From NCBI GenBank assembly GCA_964395065.1, contig CAYNAM010000130.1, positions 1 to 6,829 on the forward strand: a DNA stretch of 6,829 nt, written 5' to 3'. Shown one piece after another: positions 1 to 5,573 of this stretch (position 1 is the stretch's first letter; every line of letters starts with the position of its first letter). Origin of the DNA: Entomomonas sp964395065 (lineage in GTDB: Bacteria > Pseudomonadota > Gammaproteobacteria > Pseudomonadales > Pseudomonadaceae). The position numbers and the translations under genes are program-made. A model generated the notes under the pieces. The model worked only from the letters and a program-made list of their open reading frames with translations. It was not told the DNA's origin and made no database searches.

Positions 1-2051
1 CACAAATTGCGCTAAACGTTGATGTCCGAGATAGAATAGACCCCGCTCTATTTGATCAAGGTATGACGGCTTTTATTTTAAATTATGATTTTAATGGCGC
101 AAAAACATGGTATAAAAATAATAACAATCAGGATGATCGCTTTTTGAGTCTACGCAGTGGTTTTAATTTAGGTGCTTGGCGCCTTAGAAACTATTCAACC
201 TACGACTACAATGATGGCAAAAGCCATTGGAATAATATTAATACCTATATTGAAAGAGATATAGAATCACTTGACTCTCAATTTACTATTGGTGATACAA
301 ATACTGAGGGGGTCATATTTGAAGGAGTTCAGTTTAAGGGCGTTAAACTAGCCTCTGACGAAAGCATGCTTCCTTATAGTTTAAGAGGGTTTGCTCCTGT
401 TGTGAGAGGATTTGCCCAAAGTAATGCCAAAGTAACCGTACGCCAAAATGGATCCGTTATTTATCAAACGTATGTAGCACCGGGTCCATTTGCACTGACC
501 GACCTTTACCCCACATCTTACAGTGGTAATTTAGATGTGACTGTTGTAGAGGAAGATGGCAGTAAAAAATCATTTGTTGTTCCTTTTTCATCATTAGCTA
601 TTATGCAACGAGAGGGGGGAATAAAATACTCTGCTGTAGCTGGAAAATACCGATCTGATGACAATAATGCCAAAGAACCTAACTTTGTAGAGGGAACTTT
701 AATTTATGGGTTACCTTGGAATACCACATTATTTGGCGGTACATTATTATCAGGTGATTATAAATCATATGCGATGGGTATTGGTTTTAACCTTGGAAAT
801 TTAGGAGCAATTTCTTTTGATGGGAAACACGCCACGACAAAATTTGATCTTAATACTCAAAAGAAACAGGGTCAAGCCTATCGCGCTCAATACTCTAAAA
901 CATTACAGTCCACCGAATCAACCATTACGCTAGAAGCCGTTCGTTATTCCTCAAAAGGCTTCTATGATTTTAGTGAGGCAAATGAAAATAACTATTTAAA
1001 TTTAAATATAAACAAGCGCTCACGCTATCAAGCTAACTTAAGTCAATCACTTGGAAAATATGGTAGTTTCTACTTATCAGGTTACCAGCAAGACTACTGG
1101 CAATCCTCGAGAAAAGAAAGCACGTTTAGCGCAGGTTACAATATTGTCATAAAAAATGTTTCTTTTGGCTTGTCTTATGGTCATACAGAGTCTCGCAATC
1201 GTGGCAATAACAACACTACAAATCAGGTCACTCTTAGGGTAAACATTCCTTTAGATGGATGGATGCCTGGCCATAACTACTTAACAAGTAGCGTGAGTTC
1301 CGATGGAGATGGCAATACCACAGTACAAGCTGGATTAAGCGGCAATGCTTTAGAGAACAAGCTAACGTATTCTCTACAACAAAACTATGAACAACAAAAT
1401 CATTATACAGGGGGTAATGCTTCAGTTGGTTATGAGGGTAGCAGTGGCGCAGTGAATTTAGGTTATGCTTATACCGAGCAAAGCAAAAGACTCAATTATG
1501 GCGTGCAAGGAGGCGTAGTTATCCACCCCTATGGCGTCACATTATCTCAAACATTAAGTGATACTATTGCTGTTGTTGCTGCACCAGGTGCAAGTTACTC
1601 ATCATTACAAAACACTCAGGGTGTTGAAACTAACCGCTGGGGATATGCTGTTAAACCTTATGTAACACCTTATACAGAAAACAAAATCACATTAAATATT
1701 GAAAATCTTAACAATGATGTTGATATTGTAGATAACAATGCAACTGTCATCCCTACCAGAGGAGCCGTTGTACTCGCAAGAATAGACACACATATTGGTT
1801 TCAGACTATTAATGACGCTAACGACTAAAGGCAATCCATTACCGTTTGGTGCAGTTGTTACGTTAAAAAACACTGATAACAGTGGCATTGTTGGTGATGC
1901 TGGTGAAGTGTATTTAAGCGGGATGCCTGCCCATGGCGAACTAATTGCAAAATGGGGAGATGCAAAAAATCAGACATGTAAGGCTAGCTACTCATTTGCA
2001 GATAACGAAACACAACAACCCATCAAATTCGTTAAAGCTAAATGTATTTGA
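1..2051 (+). CDS. fimD: Fimbrial outer-membrane usher (FimD/PapC family), 5' end outside window
   Basis: Usher of a chaperone-usher fimbrial system: an outer-membrane beta-barrel that receives chaperone-bound pilins and secretes them as an assembled fibre. The reading frame is open from base 3, so the gene begins upstream; the ATG at 63 is internal. The first residues (DPALFDQGMTAFILNYDFNG) match the end of the N-terminal periplasmic domain of FimD (PPELWDPGINAGLLNYNFSG, from memory). The fimbrial usher signature is present as VAPGPFALTDL at bases 474-506. The barrel and plug region follow, then C-terminal domains with PTRGAVV, LLMTLT, PLPFGA and YLSGMP, all FimD-like. Two cysteines near the end (codons at 1977 and 2043) match the C-terminal cysteine pair of ushers. 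The window holds 682 residues against about 830 for mature FimD, so the signal peptide and most of the N-terminal chaperone-binding domain are missing. No frameshift or internal stop is seen. It is followed 19 bp later by the adhesin gene. Confidence 0.96.
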   Translation, partial: QIALNVDVRDRIDPALFDQGMTAFILNYDFNGAKTWYKNNNNQDDRFLSLRSGFNLGAWRLRNYSTYDYNDGKSHWNNINTYIERDIESLDSQFTIGDTNTEGVIFEGVQFKGVKLASDESMLPYSLRGFAPVVRGFAQSNAKVTVRQNGSVIYQTYVAPGPFALTDLYPTSYSGNLDVTVVEEDGSKKSFVVPFSSLAIMQREGGIKYSAVAGKYRSDDNNAKEPNFVEGTLIYGLPWNTTLFGGTLLSGDYKSYAMGIGFNLGNLGAISFDGKHATTKFDLNTQKKQGQAYRAQYSKTLQSTESTITLEAVRYSSKGFYDFSEANENNYLNLNINKRSRYQANLSQSLGKYGSFYLSGYQQDYWQSSRKESTFSAGYNIVIKNVSFGLSYGHTESRNRGNNNTTNQVTLRVNIPLDGWMPGHNYLTSSVSSDGDGNTTVQAGLSGNALENKLTYSLQQNYEQQNHYTGGNASVGYEGSSGAVNLGYAYTEQSKRLNYGVQGGVVIHPYGVTLSQTLSDTIAVVAAPGASYSSLQNTQGVETNRWGYAVKPYVTPYTENKITLNIENLNNDVDIVDNNATVIPTRGAVVLARIDTHIGFRLLMTLTTKGNPLPFGAVVTLKNTDNSGIVGDAGEVYLSGMPAHGELIAKWGDAKNQTCKASYSFADNETQQPIKFVKAKCI

Positions 2052-2053
2052 TA

Positions 2054-2061
2054 AAAAGGGG
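2054..2061 (+). promoter_or_regulatory. Shine-Dalgarno of the adhesin gene
   Basis: The purine run AAAAGGGG ends 9 bases before the ATG at 2071, in the 19-bp gap after the usher stop. It decides the adhesin start. The frame is also open further upstream, to an ATG at 1945 inside the usher gene, but that start would put 42 extra residues before a clear signal peptide. Confidence 0.7.
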
Positions 2062-2070
2062 AATATATCG

Positions 2071-3117
2071 ATGATACAAAATAATAGAGTAATATATAAA
2101 CTGTGGTGTAGCTTATTATTTGTTTTTTCTATTCATAGCTGGGCAGCAGGTGTAGGCAGCGATGCTAACCCCTCATCAATAGCGACTACCTTTACAGCAT
2201 TTTACTCACCTACACCCAAAATTATTGCATCCAGAACACCTTATGGTGGTATAGTTTGCTCACTAAACTCATCTACTAATGGTTTTACAAAAGCCTTAGC
2301 AAAATGGCGAAATCCCAATATTGTAGGAACTATCAACAGTGATGGTTATACATATGAAATTCAACGAACTAATATTTCTGGAATTGGTGTGGTAGCTCGC
2401 ATGGGTGCTCAATATTCTGAGTCAAGCTATGCAGCAGCTAATACAGTTATTGGGGCAGAATATAATACGATAACAGCAACCACCAGTCCTGGTGCGCAAA
2501 ATGTGGTCTTTGGAAGAAAATATTGGGCATTAGTGACCATTCCTGGAGAACCGCTAATTCCCGGCACATACAGTCTAGGGCAAACGGAAACCATGGTTGA
2601 TGTATGGTGCCAAGCCGTCAATAGCAGTAATGACACCCATGGCGGTGGCTATCTGACCGGAACAATTGTCATCAATGCTCCTACCTGCTCTTTAGGTTCA
2701 GATGTCTCATCAGTTATCACATTAGAGCTTGGCCAATACCAATGGGCTGATGTACGCAAAATAAATGTTGGTACTAATTTTGGTTCTGTATCTAAGTCGT
2801 TAACAATGCAATGTCAAGCGGGCTCATGGCCTAAGCTAACCGTTTCAGATAAAAATGACAATAGTAATAGTTCAACAACTATTAGCCTAACTAACCCTTC
2901 TTCCTCAACGACGGCACAAGGCGTTGGTGTACAGCTCTTTATTAACAATCAATCAACGCCGCAACAATTAGCAACTAAAGTCAATTTAGCGCCTGCCCAA
3001 TTGACAAAAGATACAGCAATTGAATTACCCTTACAATTTAAATACATTAAAACAAGTAATACTGTTTCAACTGGGGAAGCCAATGCAATCGTCGATCTAA
3101 CATTTACATACGATTAA
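2071..3117 (+). CDS. FimH-like two-domain fimbrial tip adhesin
   Basis: Predicted receptor-binding tip subunit of the fimbria, 348 residues. Residues 1-25 form a Sec signal peptide: RVIYK, then the hydrophobic core LWCSLLFVFSI, with likely cleavage at SWA|AG. Residues about 26-200 form an N-terminal domain with cysteines 63 and 180, the expected place of the lectin domain, but it has no recognisable similarity to the FimH mannose pocket. Residues about 203-348 form a pilin domain with a C206/C248 pair, AQGVGVQLFINN (compare AQGVGVQL in FimH) and the end GEANAIVDLTFTYD with a penultimate tyrosine, as used in chaperone recognition. The length is near that of FimH-type adhesins (about 300-350). 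It sits directly after the usher and before a one-domain pilin, as FimH and MrkD do. The ligand cannot be predicted. The adhesin role is inferred from the two-domain layout, the position and the C-terminal match. Confidence 0.85.
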   Translation: MIQNNRVIYKLWCSLLFVFSIHSWAAGVGSDANPSSIATTFTAFYSPTPKIIASRTPYGGIVCSLNSSTNGFTKALAKWRNPNIVGTINSDGYTYEIQRTNISGIGVVARMGAQYSESSYAAANTVIGAEYNTITATTSPGAQNVVFGRKYWALVTIPGEPLIPGTYSLGQTETMVDVWCQAVNSSNDTHGGGYLTGTIVINAPTCSLGSDVSSVITLELGQYQWADVRKINVGTNFGSVSKSLTMQCQAGSWPKLTVSDKNDNSNSSTTISLTNPSSSTTAQGVGVQLFINNQSTPQQLATKVNLAPAQLTKDTAIELPLQFKYIKTSNTVSTGEANAIVDLTFTYD

Positions 3118-3126
3118 GCACTTATC

Positions 3127-3132
3127 AAAGGA
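3127..3132 (+). promoter_or_regulatory. Shine-Dalgarno of the minor pilin gene
   Basis: AAAGGA lies 6 bases before the ATG at 3139, inside the 21-bp gap after the adhesin stop. Together with the signal peptide that starts at this ATG it supports the chosen start and co-transcription with the adhesin. Confidence 0.7.
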
Positions 3133-3138
3133 AATAGC

Positions 3139-3669
3139 ATGAAAGCATTAATAATAATCTTTTTTTTAATAGTTTTTAATAATCAGATAAGTTATGCTGA
3201 AGATGTCGTTCAAGTAAATATCAATGGCAGTATTATTGGTACAACTTGCAATATCATGACATCGAACCAGACAATTAACTTAGGTGCATGGCAAACCAAC
3301 TCAACATCAGGTATTGGCAGTGGAATTAATAGCCAATCTAATGCTGTAGGCTATACATTGGACTTTGACTGTCCAGCAGGACTAACTATTAAAGGTCAGC
3401 TTGAAGGGAATCAAAATGACACATCTAATATGTATGATATTGGTTTAGATAAAGGCGATACATCAGCAGAAGGTGTTGTAATTGTAATGCACTTTAATGA
3501 TAAAGGAACCTGGCGATCAATGGTATACAATGAAAGCCGAACACTAATCGCTAAAACCATTGACGGCATTAACTCCGTCTCATTACGCTCCTTCTATAAA
3601 CAAATATCATCAACTATCAAATCTGGAGAGGCTAATGCCACAGTAACTGTTACAATCACCTATCAATAG
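3139..3669 (+). CDS. Fimbrial subunit, type 1 pilin family (probably FimF/MrkF-like minor subunit)
   Basis: Single-domain pilin of 176 residues exported to the periplasm and polymerised by donor-strand exchange. Residues 1-20 are a signal peptide (MKALIIIFFLIVF core, likely cleavage at SYA|ED). The mature N-terminus VVQVNINGSIIGTTC has the alternating hydrophobic pattern of a donor strand leading into the first cysteine. C37 and C78 are the expected disulfide pair, and the protein ends GEANATVTVTITYQ with the usual penultimate tyrosine. The mature length, about 156 residues, is normal for the family. Being the last gene, after usher and adhesin, it occupies the place of fimF in Salmonella and mrkF in Klebsiella, which suggests an adaptor or minor subunit rather than the shaft pilin. 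A major-subunit role cannot be excluded, because the genes upstream of the usher are not visible. The C-terminus resembles that of the neighbouring adhesin (SGEANA / TGEANA), as expected for pilin domains of one system. Confidence 0.88.
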   Translation: MKALIIIFFLIVFNNQISYAEDVVQVNINGSIIGTTCNIMTSNQTINLGAWQTNSTSGIGSGINSQSNAVGYTLDFDCPAGLTIKGQLEGNQNDTSNMYDIGLDKGDTSAEGVVIVMHFNDKGTWRSMVYNESRTLIAKTIDGINSVSLRSFYKQISSTIKSGEANATVTVTITYQ

Positions 3670-3694
3670 ACTGTACGGATTCAACCCCTACAGT
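3670..3694 (+). terminator. Weak hairpin right after the fimbrial operon
   Basis: ACTGTA (3670-3675) pairs with TACAGT (3689-3694), and GG (3677-3678) can pair with CC (3686-3687) across one C-C mismatch, leaving a 7-base loop. It begins at the base after the pilin stop, where an operon terminator is expected. No proper T-run follows (the next bases are AAGTTGATAACATTTT), so intrinsic termination is doubtful; it could instead be a 3'-end stabilising structure. Confidence 0.3.
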
Positions 3695-3698
3695 AAGT

Positions 3699-3740
3699 TG
3701 ATAACATTTTCAATCTATTAAATAGATACCACCGTTATCA
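3699..3740. repeat. Nested inverted repeats in the fimbriae-transporter spacer
   Basis: An outer pair, TGATAAC (3699-3705) and GTTATCA (3734-3740), encloses an inner perfect dyad, ATCTATT (3713-3719) and AATAGAT (3721-3727), around one central A. Both arms match exactly. The two-level symmetry in a non-coding spacer suggests a protein-binding site or a small RNA structure, but in DNA this AT-rich chance remains possible. No flanking features of an insertion sequence or invertible promoter were seen. Confidence 0.4.
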
Positions 3741-3911
3741 CAAAATAATCAATACACTCTTTAAAAAGAAATACATTACTGGTTTCTATAATGAATCCCC
3801 TCCCCTTTACTTTAGCACTATAGCGATAACATCAATCAAACGATATCATAATCGGCTTATATCTATACAATAATGAATGCTCCTTTAATACATGGATAAA
3901 CTAGTTGACTC

Positions 3912-4862
3912 ATGAAACAAGTATTCCTAAATGATTTACTGCCTATATTCGTACTTTTAGTATTTGGCTATCTTGCTGGGGCAAGAAATCGTTTTACGGA
4001 AGACAATGCCCTCGCTTTTAATAAGCTCGTATTAAACTATGCCCTACCCGCTGCTTTATTTATCTCAATTGTTAAAACTGATCGAGCGATGTTATTTTCC
4101 GATATAACATTGACAATCGTTAGTACCTTAATTTTATTAATTGGTTTTGCTATCAGTTTTTTTAGTTGTCTAATTCTTTTTAAACATAACAAACAAGAAT
4201 CTTCTGTTGCAGCCATGATTACAGGATCACCCACCGTTGGAGTGCTAGGTTTTGCTATTTTAGACCCCGTTTATGGAGCCGGTGCTACTACAGGTATTGT
4301 GGTGGCTATTGTCGCCATTATTCAACATGTGGTTATTATTCCACTTGGTATTTATTTATTTCATCCGTCTGATGAGAATGGGAATAAAAAACATACCAAC
4401 CCTGTAGTCGCAGCAATAAAAGAACCCATTGTTATTGTACCGATGATAGCTATTACCCTAGTTATTCTAGGCATAAATTTTCCAACCGCTTTAGATCCTA
4501 GCCTAAATCTGATTGCCTATACTAAGTCGGGTGTTGCTATCTTCGCAGCGGGCATTACTTTATCAGTTTATAAATTACAGCTAGGTAAAGAGGTCATTTA
4601 CAATACCTTTTTAAAATTATTTTTAATGCCCTTTATAGCCTTATTACTTGGTATTATTTTTAATTTGCAAAAAGAACTGATACAAATGTTAGTACTTATT
4701 TCAGCACTTCCCTCATCCATTTCAGGGGTTATTGTTGGAGGACGCTACCAAACCTACCTAAAAATAGGAACATCTTCGCTAGCCTTTAGCATCTTATTTT
4801 TTGCATTAGCAGCGCCTTTCTGGATCATGTTCACAGGCCCTTTCATAGACTACTTTCACTAA
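3912..4862 (+). CDS. yfdV: AEC-family transporter, YfdV-like
   Basis: Inner-membrane carrier of the AEC (auxin efflux carrier) family, 316 residues, hydrophobic throughout with a polar central loop (about residues 154-170, HPSDENGNKKHTNP) between two groups of membrane segments. It matches my recollection of E. coli YfdV in several blocks: DLLPIFVLLVFGYLAG near the N-terminus, NKLVLNYALPAALF at 37-50, GSPTVGVLGFAILDPVYG at 105-122, SGVAIFAAGITL from 206, then YNTFLKLFLMP, and LPSSISGVIVGGRY from 266. In E. coli, yfdV lies with the oxalate/formyl-CoA genes frc and oxc. No such gene is visible here, so the substrate (probably a small carboxylate, by family) is open. The start is fixed at 3912 because an in-frame TGA at 3906-3908 blocks extension. 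No convincing Shine-Dalgarno precedes it, but the N-terminus fits the family. It is separated from both neighbours by about 200 bp or more and is probably its own transcription unit. Confidence 0.9.
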   Translation: MKQVFLNDLLPIFVLLVFGYLAGARNRFTEDNALAFNKLVLNYALPAALFISIVKTDRAMLFSDITLTIVSTLILLIGFAISFFSCLILFKHNKQESSVAAMITGSPTVGVLGFAILDPVYGAGATTGIVVAIVAIIQHVVIIPLGIYLFHPSDENGNKKHTNPVVAAIKEPIVIVPMIAITLVILGINFPTALDPSLNLIAYTKSGVAIFAAGITLSVYKLQLGKEVIYNTFLKLFLMPFIALLLGIIFNLQKELIQMLVLISALPSSISGVIVGGRYQTYLKIGTSSLAFSILFFALAAPFWIMFTGPFIDYFH

Positions 4863-4992
4863 GTCATATCATTACCATTCGTTAACTATTTAATCAAATA
4901 GCATTTCCCATTACCTATAAGCTAACTATCTATAACACTAATAAAATATTTATAAACTAGACTAATGTACTATTTTTATTAATCATTTTTTT

Positions 4993-5014
4993 TAGGATTA
5001 TGACCATAATCTTA
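4993..5014. promoter_or_regulatory. 22-bp near-perfect palindrome, candidate operator
   Basis: GATTATG (4996-5002) and CATAATC (5005-5011) are perfect inverted arms around AC. The symmetry extends to TAGGATTATG / CATAATCTTA with a single G/T mismatch. It lies in the 199-bp spacer between the transporter and the small ORF, about 50-60 bp before the small ORF start. The right arm contains CATAAT, which resembles a -10 box, so a dimeric regulator bound here could control the downstream genes. A run of eight T (4986-4993) precedes the palindrome rather than following it, which argues against a + strand terminator. No regulator gene is visible. Confidence 0.45.
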
Positions 5015-5061
5015 GAAACTAATTTATAGAAGTTGTGTGTACATAAATTAAAGCGCAGTGG

Positions 5062-5463
5062 ATGTTGATAATTATGAATGGAATTATTGTTTTTATGGCT
5101 GTATGTGTATTAATCTTAACATTATCAACACATAATTTTTATAATCAAACTGCTTCAAAAATAAAGTATACCCTCACTAAGGTACTTTTCATCAATACCT
5201 TTAGCGCCGTCATATCTAACTTAACAAAACATCAATACATAACTAACAATAGCTATTTTCTCCTCTTTCTAAACGCTATTCTGTCAATACGATATAAGCA
5301 ATTAGATACTAACAAACATAATAATAATTCTATTTCCTTATTAAAAACCATTTCTCCCATTAACAAACAAAATAATGAAATTATAAAAGGGATCATACTT
5401 AATCATATAAATGCCTGCCTAAGAAAAGAATTGATCCCCCCCAGTTTTATCTCAAGTAACTAA
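5062..5463 (+). CDS. Hypothetical small protein with N-terminal membrane segment
   Basis: I do not recognise this protein. The frame is open from ATG 5062 (133 residues), but an ATG at 5074 (129 residues, MNGIIVFMAVCVLILTLSTH) is the likelier start, because the only purine-rich sequence, AGTGGA at 5057-5062, is too close to the first ATG and lies 11 bases before the second. The first 20 residues form one hydrophobic segment, either a signal anchor or an uncleaved signal peptide. The rest is polar and basic, rich in N, I, S and K, with few acidic residues and little glycine. The coding stretch is only about 28% G+C by direct count, well below sampled parts of the NRPS gene (33-48% per 60-base line). 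An open frame of this length is unlikely by chance at such composition, yet the amino-acid make-up is close to that of random AT-rich DNA. It may be a fast-evolving or decayed gene. It ends 110 bp before the NRPS gene on the same strand. Confidence 0.45.
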   Translation: MLIIMNGIIVFMAVCVLILTLSTHNFYNQTASKIKYTLTKVLFINTFSAVISNLTKHQYITNNSYFLLFLNAILSIRYKQLDTNKHNNNSISLLKTISPINKQNNEIIKGIILNHINACLRKELIPPSFISSN

Positions 5464-5471
5464 TCAGACAA

Positions 5472-5529
5472 TTTATAAATAAAAATATCTCTATCTTAAT
5501 ATTATTGATCAGAAATTTTTATTTATAAA
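5472..5529. repeat. 15-bp perfect A/T-only inverted repeat upstream of the NRPS gene
   Basis: TTTATAAATAAAAAT (5472-5486) is the exact reverse complement of ATTTTTATTTATAAA (5515-5529). After one A/A mismatch the pairing continues with TCT (5488-5490) and AGA (5511-5513), giving an imperfect stem of 19 positions around a 20-base loop. It fills most of the 110-bp gap between the small ORF and the NRPS start, ending 44 bases before the ATG. No T-run follows the right arm, so it is not a classical terminator. It could form an RNA stem in the NRPS leader or bind a DNA-bending protein. Confidence 0.6.
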
Positions 5530-5562
5530 CAAATCATTCAAATATTTCTCATTAAAAATTAT

Positions 5563-5567
5563 AGGTT
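5563..5567 (+). promoter_or_regulatory. Shine-Dalgarno of the NRPS gene
   Basis: AGGTT, within TATAGGTTAATCGC, has its AGG 8 bases before the ATG at 5574. This is the only purine motif at usable spacing, and it supports the start, from which the condensation-domain similarity begins almost at once. Confidence 0.5.
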
Positions 5568-5573
5568 AATCGC

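Noticed and set aside
63..65. ATG 63 as the true usher start
   Set aside because: The frame is open upstream to base 3 and those residues match the conserved end of the FimD N-terminal domain, so the gene starts outside the window.
1670..1888. Minus-strand open frame of 72 codons
   Set aside because: It lies fully inside the usher coding sequence, which has strong family similarity; no independent support.
1945..2070. Longer start (ATG 1945) for the adhesin, inside the usher gene
   Set aside because: It would add 42 residues before a clear signal peptide and overlap the usher by over 100 bases; the ATG at 2071 has a good ribosome site.
2427..2636. Minus-strand open frame of 69 codons
   Set aside because: It lies antisense to the adhesin gene, with no ribosome site or recognisable protein.
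3699..3740. Invertible promoter element (phase-variation switch) for the fimbriae
   Set aside because: The repeats are short, lie after the operon rather than before it, and no recombinase gene is visible.
3843..3871. Possible promoter for the transporter (TACAAT at 3866-3871 as -10)
   Set aside because: The -10 is fair, but the sequence 17 bases upstream (ATATCA) matches a -35 box poorly; in DNA this AT-rich such hits are common.
4037..4234. Minus-strand open frame of 65 codons
   Set aside because: It is antisense to the conserved transporter; a shadow frame.
4886..4901. Hairpin CTATTT/AAATAG after the transporter as a terminator
   Set aside because: Only six mostly A/T pairs and no T-run afterwards; too weak to call.
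4948..5530. Direct repeat ATTTATAAAC at 4948-4957 and 5521-5530 as attachment or target sites
   Set aside because: Ten A/T-rich bases repeated once in very AT-rich DNA is readily chance, and no integrase or transposase is present.
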